From Nemertoderma westbladi (Eukaryota; Xenacoelomorpha; Nemertodermatida; Nemertodermatidae): a stretch of DNA of 26,108 nucleotides. The position numbers were made by a program, and so were the translations under genes. The first letter of the stretch is position 1, and each line of letters starts with the position of its first letter. Positions 9,538-18,689 of this stretch are shown here, one piece after another. The notes under the pieces are model-generated. The model did not search any database. It saw nothing but the letters and a program-made list of their open reading frames with translations, and was not told where the DNA came from. The stretch is from the NCBI GenBank assembly GCA_032718475.1, contig JAUCBJ010000857.1, positions 1 through 26,108 of the forward strand, given 5' to 3'.

Positions 9538-9729
9538 TTAAGATGACGTCAAAGTTGTCAATGGATCCATTGCCATTGGATAGTTAGGAAGAAGCCCAAA
9601 CTCCATGCCGTGGGGAGTTAAGGAGTTAACCTCTGAGATAATTGAGATCGCATGGGCTACTTGTGAGGTAGTTATTATTGGCTGGAATGGCGAACGTCCT
9701 GTTATCAGCACAACAAATTGGCTTGGCAC
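9538..9729 (-). other. Unrecognised 63-codon open frame
   Basis: The minus-strand frame reads PSQFVVLITGRSPFQPII, then SQVAHAISIISEVN and HGMEFGLLPNYPMAMDPL, with a stop at 9538-9540. It begins with GTG, not ATG, and a stop lies just upstream. Its GC content and residue mix look more coding-like than the surroundings, so it may be an exon or a relic of a retroelement gene. I do not recognise a family and see no good splice signals. Confidence 0.25.
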
Positions 9730-10989
9730 CCGATACTATTAGCATAGCTGATACGATTATTAGTATGTAACATATTGCGGCGTTGGGTTTGGTATAATAT
9801 TTGAGATCAACCAGCTGTACTAGCGATAATCGGGTTTCCTAGATCCATAGAGAGTAGTGGCGGGGTTATCTGCTATTTTAATCAATTCTATTATTATCTG
9901 TCCCCAATTAATAACTATTCATTATCATGGGTTGACTTCCCGCTATTATCATTAGTTGCATCATCAGTTAGACTATTGATTCCAAAGCAGCTGGGAGCTT
10001 TTTTGATTTTAATGATGAAATACAATTCATATATCATTTAAACTAATTATCATTCACAGTTCTTAGTATCAGAAGGAACTTAATTTATTCTAAACTAACA
10101 ATCTTAAGGGGATAATATGCACAGCAAAACTAATTTACTTCAATGAGATATTATAAGTCTAGAAAATGTAAATGTAAATTATTTATTAATTAATAAATTA
10201 TAAGTTTGTTACGCTCTTTCGGTGAGTCTATACAACTTGTTGACAGAGTGGTCTGGTAAGCCATATATATAGGTGGATGAACTAGTCTGGACTTTTGTTG
10301 CGATGTGTGTTAACTGTTTGTTGGTGTATGCAGCTTGATGACTTCAGCTGGGATACTACAGAAAAAGGCTGCATAGGGTAAGACATTCACAATGGTGTGT
10401 GAGTAACTGGCCATACATCCTTACAGGAGAAAGGTGCCTTCGGATTGATTCCCATGACATGTTTAGATTTTGGCTGATAAGATACTGTAGGTACGAGTAT
10501 CCATGGAAACAAACAATAATATACATAACAATCCGCAGTCATAAATGATATAAAATTAATAACTTGTGGAAAAACAAGTTTTCCAATAAATAAATTTAAC
10601 GTAAAGGAGCAGGTTACTGTGTCAAACTTAAACAATAAAAAAAATTCATGAATGCAGTTTACTAAATCATTTATGTAGCCATTTATATTATTTAAGCTAG
10701 TTCATTGCCCGGGGTTCTATTACCTACCGTTAATTTTCACCTTTTTTCGCCTGCTTTTTTTTTACACAAAGGACACACCAGAGATCAGAAACTGACAAAC
10801 TGAAACCAATTAATCCTTTTTTATCCATCTGTATTTATAATGGCTTATCTATCATTAAAGGAGACACTAGTCTTTGTCGTAATCGTCGCCATGTTAAAAG
10901 GAGGTAAGTTTATGAATTTAATTAGTTAAATAATAATTAATCATTGAGTATATTAAATAATAATGAGTAAAATTCCAAAGTCCTGGTCT
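9730..10989. other. Unassigned non-coding stretch
   Basis: No supported gene or RNA is seen. An 18-bp word AAAGGAGCAGGTTACTGT at about 10603-10620 recurs in inverted orientation at about 22379-22396, next to a dispersed repeat. The 10387-10635 minus-strand open frame has no recognisable features. Confidence 0.4.
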
Positions 10990-11130
10990 CTTCAGCAGTT
11001 ATAGAGCCCAGCTGATATGATATAGCACAGATCTTCCAGATCCTGGATAGCTGATAGTTGGCAGACAAGGCTTTCAATTTGCGAATTCGGAGATTATCAC
11101 CAAACCTCCGAACCCATGAGCAAAGGTATA
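10990..11130 (-). mobile_element. Diverged LINE ORF2 relic
   Basis: On the minus strand about 45 residues, YLCSWVRRFGDNLRIRKLKA and YQLSRIWK, align with YLGSWIRKSDEDLRIRKGKA and NRLSRIWK of the LINE copy at 17274-17807. This is the region just C-terminal to the reverse transcriptase palm. It is much more diverged than the other copies, so it is either an older insertion or another subfamily. No 3' tail or target duplication is visible. Confidence 0.72.
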
Positions 11131-11267
11131 CGATAGACAGCCAAATACCTGTCTTTCTTTGTAGACACTTCTTCAAAAACTTACATAACACATTGACTAT
11201 CATTTTGAATTGTTTAACCCCACAGCGAATCCCAGGAGAGTTCAGTCAGGGGAGGGGGGCGAATCCA

Positions 11268-11374
11268 ATCTCGGCGAATTAATATCTCGTTTCTATGTGA
11301 AATTATCAATTAAGGGAAAGGCACAGTGGTACGTTATTCTAACCAAAACAATAAACAAAAGTGAATAGAACATG
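11268..11374. repeat. Dispersed repeat, copy 1 (partner at 22331-22449)
   Basis: CTCGGCGAATTAATATC, AAATTATCAA, TAAGGGAAAGG and TATTCTAACCAAAACAATAA occur in the same order as in the reverse complement of 22331-22449. A shorter piece, CTAACCAAAACAATAAACTA, also occurs at about 13799-13818. The family is unknown. Confidence 0.8.
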
Positions 11375-11724
11375 GATGGATAGTGGGATAGTTACACAAG
11401 TTTAACCGTTTTGTTTGGAGTATATTTTTTGCAATAACTATTTACATACTTGTGTGTAAAGTAGCACATTTTAACATTACGAAATGATTGTACATATACA
11501 TTATAAGTGATAGAAACTGCACAAATTAAATTAGTTGCTGTATAAATAAATGTAAAAATGACATAAATTATGTTATAAATAAGTTAGCTTATATTTATGG
11601 TGGCGTTTGGATCCATGTTTTAATAATATAGGTAGGCCCTACTGTACTGGTTATTAATAGCTATACCCCGCCTACCGGTAGGTAATGCAGTAGGCCTATC
11701 TGGCTGTCAGGCAAATTTCCACCT

Positions 11725-11817
11725 ATTGTTTACGTGGTAACCATGACGGCGTTAAGTAATGTCCACTAGGGGGATATTACTTAACGCCGTCATGGTTAGG
11801 GTTACCACGTAAACAAT
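11725..11817. repeat. Long near-perfect hairpin (36-42 bp arms)
   Basis: The left arm 11725-11760 (ATTGTTTACGTGGTAACC + ATGACGGCGTTAAGTAAT) is the reverse complement of the right arm 11776-11817. The only difference is a 6-bp insertion (GTTAGG) in the right arm. The loop is 15 bp. A third partial copy, AACGGCGTTGAGTAATGT, lies at about 11913-11930. It could be a small inverted-repeat transposon or a hairpin-forming relic. No coding is present. Confidence 0.9.
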
Positions 11818-11974
11818 AACACCAAATACAATACTAAATGTACAGGCCAATACAATGTTGTAATGTCCCCTAAAATTGTAAAGTGCTAAATAACAACTCG
11901 CTGTTAATACTAACGGCGTTGAGTAATGTTACAATTTTGGAATAAAGTTTATTTTTTGTATTAATTTAATCAAG

Positions 11975-12091
11975 GAATGGCGGTTGATCATGGTACATAT
12001 GTTGACAACAAACTCATATGTGATGAACACTACGATTACTGCCCAGGTGTTGAATGCGAATACAGTAACTGTAGCCCAAGTTGCTGTCTTG
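11975..12091 (+). CDS. Cys-rich exon of EGF-containing protein gene (internal exon)
   Basis: The acceptor TTTAATCAAG|GA and donor CTTG|GTAAGTA bound a 117-bp phase 1-1 exon, the symmetry typical of extracellular modules. It encodes MAVDHGTYVDNKLICDEHYD followed by YCPGVECEYSNCSPSCCL, with seven cysteines in about 30 residues. I do not recognise this module by name. It splices in frame to the EGF exon at 12893, forming ...SCCLD-PCHG. An upstream exon is needed but I could not find it in this window with confidence, so the 5' end of the gene is missing or further left. The protein would be secreted or on the cell surface. Confidence 0.6.
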
Positions 12092-12348
12092 GTAAGTATA
12101 TTATAATTCTTACATTAATAGTTCAAGAGTTCCATTATCACTATAGTATTGCATGTAGTTGCTTACTGCTAGGCCTTACGAAGTATATTATTTTTTATGT
12201 GTATTGTTATTGTGTATGTTTGTTGCTATGGTAACGTCAGCTGGTGGTGGGTAATTAACTGTTTAGGTGTATTTACATTATGCGCAATTCATGTACTATT
12301 ATATAGTATTACACTATTATATCGGTGTGTTGACCAAGAGCGTTGACC

Positions 12349-12386
12349 AAAAACTTTGAATATACTGTAGTATATTCAAAGTTTTT
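12349..12386. repeat. Perfect 18-bp-arm hairpin, 2-bp centre
   Basis: AAAAACTTTGAATATACT is followed by GT and then its exact reverse complement. The loop is essentially absent, so this is a near-palindrome of 38 bp inside an intron. Confidence 0.95.
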
Positions 12387-12773
12387 TAAACAATTAACAC
12401 ACCATACATGTGTATTCTTCACTGTTCATATATACTCTATTTCCGTTGTACTCCTTAATAATATGACCATTCCGTTTAAAATAATATAAAAAGCTGCTTG
12501 TTAAGGAATGCAAGAGTATAGGTCTACTTACATAGTATAAATAAAAATAAGCCCAAAATTGTCGCGAATAGAATAACCTTACCACGCATTAATATTTTTG
12601 TAACTAATTTTGTTTAAAGGCAGGGGGAAAACTTGACACAATTCCCATTTTGGAGAATTTATATCTCACCCCAATGTTACCGTATACGTCGTGTTCCCTG
12701 TAACTTGTGACCAACATTACCTGGCCTGATCTGAGGTATATGAAACATTACCTGGTCTGAGGTCTGAGATATA

Positions 12774-12816
12774 TAAATTATTATATGTTATTATATGAAC
12801 AACATATAATAATTTA
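12774..12816. repeat. Perfect 16-bp-arm hairpin, 11-bp loop
   Basis: TAAATTATTATATGTT at 12774-12789 pairs exactly with AACATATAATAATTTA at 12801-12816. It is AT-only apart from the tips and lies in the EGF gene intron. Confidence 0.93.
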
Positions 12817-12892
12817 TCTTTAAATCGATATTGTCTATGTATATACCTCGACCTACATAATTTTCATTATTTTATTTATTGCTAAACAATAG

Positions 12893-13003
12893 ACCCTTGC
12901 CATGGTATTGACTGTGGAGAGCATGGTAAGTGTATCAATCAGCAAGGCGAGGCCCAATGTCTGTGCGAACTCGGATACACAATTGAAAACGCAAAGTGTG
13001 AGG
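12893..13003 (+). CDS. EGF domain exon
   Basis: The exon runs from acceptor AAACAATAG|AC to donor GAGG|GTGAGTA, 111 bp, phase 1-1. It encodes PCHGIDCGEHGKCINQQGEA then QCLCELGYTIENAKCEG. The six cysteines with spacing C-x4-C-x5-C-x8-C-x-C-x10-C, plus the GY before the last Cys, make a canonical EGF-like domain (three disulfides). It lacks the D-x-D/N-E calcium-binding start, so it is likely a non-calcium EGF. One EGF domain per symmetric exon is the normal arrangement in metazoan extracellular proteins. It sits between the Cys-rich exon (11975-12091) and a short terminal exon. Confidence 0.85.
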
Positions 13004-13196
13004 GTGAGTACAATTAACCATATGTTTATGTTAAATTATGGGAATTAAGTTTCAGTTTGTAGCTACTAGAGTACCTATAATATTTTTCAAAATCATAACC
13101 CAAACTTTAATAATCTTTCTACAAATCGTTATCGTTACTAATCGTTACTATTTATATATAAATTCATCATACGTTCATTTATTAATTCCACTCCAG

Positions 13197-13237
13197 GATT
13201 TCTACTGAAACAACCCACACCCATTCGGCATTCCTAG
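13197..13237 (+). CDS. Candidate terminal exon of the EGF gene
   Basis: An acceptor with pyrimidine content (AATTCCACTCCAG) is followed by 41 bp that continue the phase-1 frame as GFLLKQPTPIRHS and then TAG at 13235-13237. An AATAAA signal follows 6 bp later. It would end the protein 13 residues after the EGF domain. The alternative is that the EGF exon splices to exons beyond this point and this one is fortuitous. Confidence 0.4.
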
Positions 13238-13243
13238 TATGAT

Positions 13244-13249
13244 AATAAA
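13244..13249 (+). promoter_or_regulatory. Polyadenylation signal AATAAA
   Basis: AATAAA lies just after the candidate stop codon at 13235-13237, inside GATAATAAAATAAG. Its position supports 13197-13237 as the last exon. AATAAA is common in AT-rich DNA, so this alone is weak. Confidence 0.35.
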
Positions 13250-13304
13250 ATAAGACCGGGTAATAAGTTCTTTTATTTATTTATAAACCAGACAATACTG
13301 AACA

Positions 13305-13520
13305 TAGGGTGGCGCGAATTTTGTTCTTATTGATATTTTGCGAATTTTGTTCCTATTGTATTTTTGTGAATTTTGTTTCAACGCGTAGCGAACTTTGTTC
13401 CTCTACTTGCGAACTATGTTCCTATCGAATTTTCAAGGATAATTATGTTCCAATTATTGCGAACTTTATTCCTATCAATGCGAACTTTGTTCCTATTGTT
13501 GAGAACATTGTTCCAATCTC
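13305..13520 (+). repeat. Degenerate tandem repeat of about 21-24 bp (GCGAACTTTGTTCCTATT)n
   Basis: GCGAATTTTGTTCTTATT-like and GCGAACTTTGTTCCTATT-like units occur about nine times with drift. In one frame they give heptads such as ANFIPIN / ANFVPIV, but the frame is not a gene: there are no conserved features and no exon borders. Confidence 0.75.
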
Positions 13521-13862
13521 TGTAAGTTACTTTCAGATGGTGGATTGGATTGAATTGAATTGAATTTAATTATTTCCTCAAAATTTATATAAAAACAACA
13601 AACTAAACAGTACTTCACAGAATCTGCTGGGTACTTTGGAGTGTGGGTGGGTTAATAATTGGATTATTTATTATTAAGTTATTTTTAGTATATCTTACTT
13701 AATGCGTAGTTTACAATTGATCCAACTATGCAATATGCATAGGATGTGAAAATTCGAAATCAAACAATTATTACTTGTTACAGTATCTATATAATGCCCT
13801 AACCAAAACAATAAACTATAAATTATTTCACTTGCGCTCAATGTGCGACACTATAGCGGGCT

Positions 13863-13910
13863 GTGAATACTGGCAGCATGCCGATCCTAGTAGTAGTAGT
13901 GAATACTGGC
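13863..13910 (+). mobile_element. 24-bp micro-insertion of the LINE 3' tail with 12-bp target duplication
   Basis: GTGAATACTGGC at 13863-13874 is repeated exactly at 13899-13910. Between the two copies lie only 24 bp, AGCATGCCGATCC + TAGTAGTAGTA, which is the extreme 3' end of the LINE family found at 8638, 16816 and 20764. It is a complete retrotransposition footprint from an almost entirely 5'-truncated element. Confidence 0.9.
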
Positions 13911-14181
13911 TGTAAGATAATTCCTAAAGCAAAATACCAAGGAAGTAAAAGTTTCCTATTCAATCTAATACTATTGTATTAAATTGTGGGAAAGGTAATT
14001 TCAGAAGGCGTGTTGTTTTTCATCTACCGTAAGTCTAGCTACTGCAGTTTTGTAGGATAGTTATTTTTACAAAACACAGGCGAACACACAAGAACACACA
14101 CACACTACAAAAACTGCCGAACACAATCGAACACATTCGAAAATATAAAGAGCACAAAAAATATCACCGGGTACCTACTTT
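13911..14181. other. Non-coding
   Basis: No gene is visible. A short run of ACACAC/GAACACA repeats lies at about 14080-14150. Confidence 0.5.
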
Positions 14182-14759
14182 TAGATAAAATTAGCCACGC
14201 GTTGCTTTTCTATAAGGAAATTCCCGAAATTGTTGAATAAAATTGTCGCGAAATTAAATATTAATTTCTTATCAGGTAGGCCTATCATTTGTTGTGTACT
14301 GCTGTACTGTATTACAAACTATGTAGGGAAGCCTACCGGGTACCGTACATGTCACATATATAGTAATAGCGGGTTAGCTAATAGGCCTGTTTGCCTGTGT
14401 ACTGGAATAGCTTGGTCTGGGACTGATTGCTGATGATATGAATTAGGAAGTTAGGCCCGTTGCCGTACGGTACAACATAGGTACCGGTTACCTAGGCCTA
14501 CCTGCCTACTGCTGCACTGGAATATAAAGAGCTGGGTCCCGGTTATATACCTACCCTGGCAGGTACCGGTAGGGATCTCTGTCACGGTTCTAACCACACT
14601 TAACTTAGGCCTACTAGCTACTACTATGTTAAATTATTAATTGTCGGCTTAGGCTAGGCTTGATCTGATAAGAATTGAATATTTAATTTCGCGACAATTT
14701 TATTCAATAATTACAGGGATTTACTTATAGAAAAGCAGCGCGTTGCTAATTTTATCTAT
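14182..14759. mobile_element. 578-bp element with 81-bp terminal inverted repeats
   Basis: The left arm 14182-14262 (TAGATAAAATTAGCCACGCG ... GTCGCGAAATTAAATATT) pairs with the right arm 14679-14759 with only scattered mismatches. The interior (14263-14678) is rich in TAGGCCTA, GGTACCGGTA and related palindromes and encodes no recognisable protein; the 67-codon plus-strand frame at 14230-14433 has no domain. The form suggests a non-autonomous inverted-repeat transposon. I could not fix a target duplication. Confidence 0.75.
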
Positions 14760-14784
14760 ATTTAGATTATTTCCCTATATTATT

Positions 14785-14808
14785 AATTCCCCTATATTTA
14801 GGGGAATT
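14785..14808. repeat. Perfect 10-bp-arm hairpin
   Basis: AATTCCCCTA, 4-bp centre, TAGGGGAATT. It is a small palindrome just outside the 578-bp inverted-repeat element. Confidence 0.85.
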
Positions 14809-15371
14809 TGAGCTTGTATTTAAATATAATCAATCAGCTTAAATGTCCCGCCCTTTTATAATAGGTTAGGCCATATAATTGAGACTCCTGAGATTGAGAT
14901 TCCTCAAATATTATTTTTAGCTTCGGCGCCACCTTTACCTGGCCTCCCCAACATTGGACCAATTAATATGTAGGATACAAGGAGTTCACCAAACAACGTC
15001 TACAATTCAAACTCAGTGTCTAAAAAGGATATCATAGTATTTGTATTATTGTATTGTATGTTTGTGATGGTTGCTAGGGTAACTTTTATTTATTATGTGT
15101 CTCAATTCTCAATACTGTTAATTCATTACAATCATTGGTTAACAATAATAATATACCGGTAACGACTTAAATAATATACTATAATAATGTATATATAATT
15201 TCTTTTCAAGTTGGCGTGAAATACGCCGCAAAAAAGTAGACTCTATGATGTGCTATGGGATGCTATGTAGCACGGCGTGAAATAAAGTTTACATTATTAT
15301 TTCAGTATGATTTAACGTATTTTATCTCTGGAAATGGATTGTTTTCGGCTGGAACCCAGTTCAAGAAGTGA
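14809..15371. other. Non-coding, flank of LINE copy
   Basis: No gene is recognised. GGCGTGAAATACGCC near 15213 forms a small stem, and GGCGTGAAATA repeats near 15279. The frame just upstream of 15372 does not read convincingly as endonuclease, so the sense LINE copy probably starts near there. Confidence 0.4.
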
Positions 15372-16815
15372 ACTGGAAAGCTATGGACTCATAGTGGACC
15401 CAGTGGTCACAAGTCCCAGATAGACAATATTCTGTTTCGTAGGAAATACAGGAGCTCTATACAAGACTGTAATGTATTTACACTTGGACCCTTCTCCTGT
15501 GATCACCGCCTTATTGTGGCCAAGGTAAGACTTAGTCTGCATGCTAGCTGAACAACGAAATCTACCTTGCCGCGGCATGACTGGTCCTCTCTGTTGCAAC
15601 AGCCATGTGTGAGATACAGCTTCACACTACAGCTGAGCAACAGGTATGAGGTTCTGACCTCTGAGGCGGCAGATCACTGTGAGGGCTATACTGCCTTCAC
15701 AGAAGCAGTTAAGTTAGCAGCTGCAGAAACAGTTCCTGCATACCGTCGAAACAGGAAAAGGGCCCCCTGGACTGACAACAAAATTCAGAAGTGCCGAAAT
15801 GACCTCAATAAGGCGCAGAAAGAGTCCCGACTCAAACAGACTACAGCGGCCAAGAATGCAGTTAAGGCTGCATCTAGGTCCCTGAACAGGCAGTACTCTG
15901 TTAATCTACAGGAGCTAATAAACCAACAGGTTTATGCCATCAATGATGCTGACGACAGCAGACAGGGGAAATCGATCAACTTGCTTACTGGGCGGAAAAG
16001 CCAACCAACCACCAAGGTTAAGGCTGAATCACCAGCCGATCGCCTCAACGGTTGGAAGGGCCACTTTAAAAAGCTCCTCAATAATGACAAGGTGTTGCCT
16101 GATAACTTTATAGAAGTAAAAGTGTCTGAGTCTGTACTCCCAGATATTTGCAGAAGTGAAGGTTGCTGCAAAGAGTATTAAAACCAATCGTGCCAGTGGA
16201 GTAGATGGTGTTCCCCCTGAGGTCTTTAAAATACCTGAGTGTTTAAAGCTCATCTATCCCATCATAGTAGACATGTACCGAACAACAAGAGTCCCACAAG
16301 AAATGAAAACAAATAAGTTGGTGCCAGCTCCCTAGAAGGGCAACCTAACACTCTATGGTTCTTTTCGTGGAATCTCATTGATCTCGATTGCTGCAAAGCT
16401 ATACAATAGAATTATATTAAATCGCATCAGGGATCCCATTGAGAGACTGCTCCGTGGACCGTAAAGGTCGTGGGACCATGGAGCCCATTTTGGCACTTAG
16501 AAGGATAATTGAAGAGTTATCAAAAAAGAAAGACAGACATCTGGCTGTTATCTTTGTTGACTTCTTCAAGGCCTTTGATTCAGTCTCTCGCTCACGTATG
16601 TTCAGCATACTTTCAATATATGGGATTCCTGGTGAAATTATTGCAGCAATCAGATCAGTATACGATGGTTCGACAACATTTGTGTCTAATGTTGATGGTG
16701 ACACAGAACCATTTGAAGTGTTATGTGGCGTCCTCCAGGAATACACACTTGCACCATTCCTGTTCATAATTGTGGTTGACTATGTTCTACGCATGTCCTT
16801 AGATCATCATAATGA
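15372..16815 (+). pseudogene. LINE ORF2, sense copy: endonuclease C-terminus to RT, broken
   Basis: This is part of a non-LTR retrotransposon ORF2 that would nick the target and reverse transcribe its RNA. In order it shows KLWTHSGPSGHKSQIDNILF and FSCDHRLIVAKV (end of an APE-type endonuclease with the DH motif), then the linker PRHDWSSLLQ...APWTDNKIQK, then RT motifs NRASGVDGVPPEVF, YGSFRGISLISIAAKLYNRI, RKGRGTMEPILALRRIIEEL, VDFFKAFDSVSRS and GVLQ..TLAPFLFIIVVDYV. Breaks are a TGA at 15549-15551, a frameshift near 16140, TAG at 16333-16335, TAA at 16462-16464 with another frameshift, and loss of everything after HHND. It stops exactly where the antisense copy begins. The RTE-like assignment rests on the C-terminal style and is tentative. 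Confidence 0.88.
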
Positions 16816-17966
16816 TTACTACTAGGATCGGCATGCTGCATTGCAGCTGCATTTTTAAGAATGCTGTGCCGGCTTGTCAACAAAATTGCGCCGCCACAAC
16901 TCCCTATCACCCATGACATTTGCTAGATCATCCGCATCTTCAAGGCCAGTGTCCTTTAAGATGCGTCTCAAGAAAGTCATGGGCTGTCCACCATGCTTAT
17001 TCACTCCATGAGGCTGCCAAAGTACAAGATTATGCACTGGCTGGTCCTCACGGCGAAAGCAATGTCCTGCAAAGCGGAGGCGATTTTGTTCTAGTGTCAA
17101 GCTTGGGGAAACCAAAGAGACACCTCCAATGTTATATAGTGTCTGGTTGGAGATGTGTGCATTGTACTTGACACAATGTACCCGGCGTAGCATTCTTGTG
17201 AATGTACCATCCAGAGATTTGGTGTCCTTAGCAGTTAGAGCCCAGCATGGACTCCCATATAGGAGTACTGGAACTACTGCTGCTCTAAATAATCGACCTT
17301 AAGTTTCCGATTAATTCTCGGTGACTTCCAAATCCTGGAAAGCCTATTTAAGGCTGCCCATGCCTTTCCCTTACGTATTCGAAGGTCCTCATCTGACTTC
17401 CGGATCCATGATCCCAAGTAACAGAAGTTGTCCACATGCTCAAGCATACCATCCTTTGAGCTTATGCTCATCCGATCAGAGACTTGCTGAGGACTTTCAA
17501 AGTAAACTGTCAAAATTGTGGTCTTTCTGGAGTTAATAAAAAGACCAACACTAGAAGCAGCATGTTCTAATGAGCTGAGGAGCCGTTGGGCTCCCTCTAG
17601 TGATTCAGAGATTACTCCTAAATCATCAGCAAAGTCTAGATCAGTTAGGTACTTGGCAGGATTTCCTCGACTTCTGGAGCCAGTAGGTGGAGTTATCATC
17701 ACCCCATCATCATTATGATGATCTAAGGACATGCGTAGAACATAGTCAACCACAATTATGAACAAGAATGGTGTAAGTGTGTCTCCCTGGAGGACGCCCC
17801 ATAACACTTCAAATGGTTATGTGTCACCGTCAACAGTGGACACAAATGTTGCCGAAACAACGTATACTGATCTGATTGCTGCAATAATTTCATCAGGAAT
17901 CCCATATAATGAAAGTATGCTGAACATACGTGAGAGCGAGAGACTGAATCAAAGGCCTTGAAGAAG
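16816..17966 (-). pseudogene. LINE ORF2, antisense copy: RT palm to 3' tail
   Basis: On the minus strand this copy runs from FFKAFDSVSRS through GVLQGDTLTPFLFIIVVDYV, DLDFADDLGVISES (catalytic FADD in place of the usual YADD), GLFINSRKTTILTV, YLGSWIRKSDEDLRIRKGKA and NRLSRIWK. A one-base shift near 17285 leads to AAVVPVLLYGSPCWALTAKD, FTRMLRRVHC and the C-terminal NRLRFAGHCFRREDQ, GDRELWRRNFVDKPAQHS and a stop at 16855-16857. The 3' UTR and (TAG)n tail end at about 16816. It is 5'-truncated in front of FFKAF. The 3' half is almost intact, so it is the youngest copy here. ATAATGAT before its tail and ATAATTGAT after its 5' end may be an imperfect target duplication. Confidence 0.9.
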
Positions 17967-17999
17967 ATAATTGATAATTGAAGACCATTGAAGATAATT
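17967..17999. repeat. Short (GAAGATAATTGA) tandem phrase
   Basis: GAAGATAATTGATAATTGAAG, ACC, then ATTGAAGATAATTGAAAAT: two to three copies of a 12-bp phrase at the 5' junction of the antisense LINE copy. Confidence 0.6.
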
Positions 18000-18281
18000 G
18001 AAAATACCATGAGTTTGGTCCATAATGGAATAAATCTTAACTTTGGAAAGGAAGGCTTGGAACTAGACTGCTTAGTGCATCTGCTGTATCATCGTGTAGT
18101 TTATGAGATTCGACCAAACTTCAAATTGAGTGATATGAAAGCCGAGGTAGATGTAGTAATTGCAGTTACCATTGTAAGGTCTCCTATAATAGTGTTGTTT
18201 AAATCACTACCCGATGAACTTGGTCTTAATGAGACTGATCTTCATGCCATATTGCGAGCAGTAATCAGTTATGACTCTTAG
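17988..18281 (+). CDS. Unrecognised 97-codon open frame
   Basis: The frame starts at ATG 17988 (or ATG 18009, MSLVHNGINLNFG) and ends with TAG at 18279-18281. It reads LDCLVHLLYHRVVYEIRPNF, KLSDMKAEVDVVIAVTIVRS, PIIVLFKSLPDELGLNETDL and HAILRAVISYDS. Composition is balanced and less AT-rich than the flanks, so it looks coding, but I do not recognise the family. No signal peptide, membrane segment or clear motif is present. It begins immediately after the 5' junction of a LINE. It may be a terminal exon whose upstream part was displaced, or a gene relic. No intron signals are obvious. Confidence 0.35.
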   Translation: MKIIENTMSLVHNGINLNFGKEGLELDCLVHLLYHRVVYEIRPNFKLSDMKAEVDVVIAVTIVRSPIIVLFKSLPDELGLNETDLHAILRAVISYDS

Positions 18282-18689
18282 CTTTTCTATACATTTGGTT
18301 CTGTTGGTAGCCAAAATGACAGATTCATCTAACAAATAACAGATAATGCAGAGATTTCAAATACCCTTCAACGCCAATGTCCTTCATTATAGTGTTAACA
18401 TACAGTACAAGAGAATATAAAAAACAAATCAATTGGTGGGCGCGCCTTGTATCACACCAGAGAGGTGATCTTGAAAACATGGGTACCACCATAGTACCAC
18501 ACATTAACGGTAAATAAGAACAGAATATATAAAATATACATTGTAAGCACCAATTATTACTGTATTGAAGCAAATATTTACACCAGAGACTTTAATTAAC
18601 TTATATTAGAAATTCAATTCTTTCAACAGCAGTTCCAGACACACTGGAGTACACCGCGGCATGTCACAGGAGTACACAGCGCGCCTTAC
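18282..18689. other. Non-coding
   Basis: No exon, RNA or clear repeat is identified. Confidence 0.45.

Larger units (their letters stand above)
12092..12892 (+). other. Intron between the Cys-rich and EGF exons
   Basis: It is bounded by GTAAGTA and TTTATTGCTAAACAATAG. It contains two perfect hairpins (12349-12386 and 12774-12816) and a short duplicated phrase ACATTACCTGGYCTGA near 12714-12765. The minus-strand frame at 12394-12585 shows no domain. Confidence 0.6.

Noticed and set aside
16439-16825. Independent gene starting at 16439
   Set aside because: It is the reverse transcriptase portion of the broken LINE ORF2, continued in another frame from upstream.
15372-17966. Twin-priming (5' inversion) explanation for the convergent LINE pair
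   Set aside because: In twin priming the inverted 5' piece lies upstream of the 3' piece. Here the inverted sequence follows the 3' tail, and the two pieces overlap in sequence.
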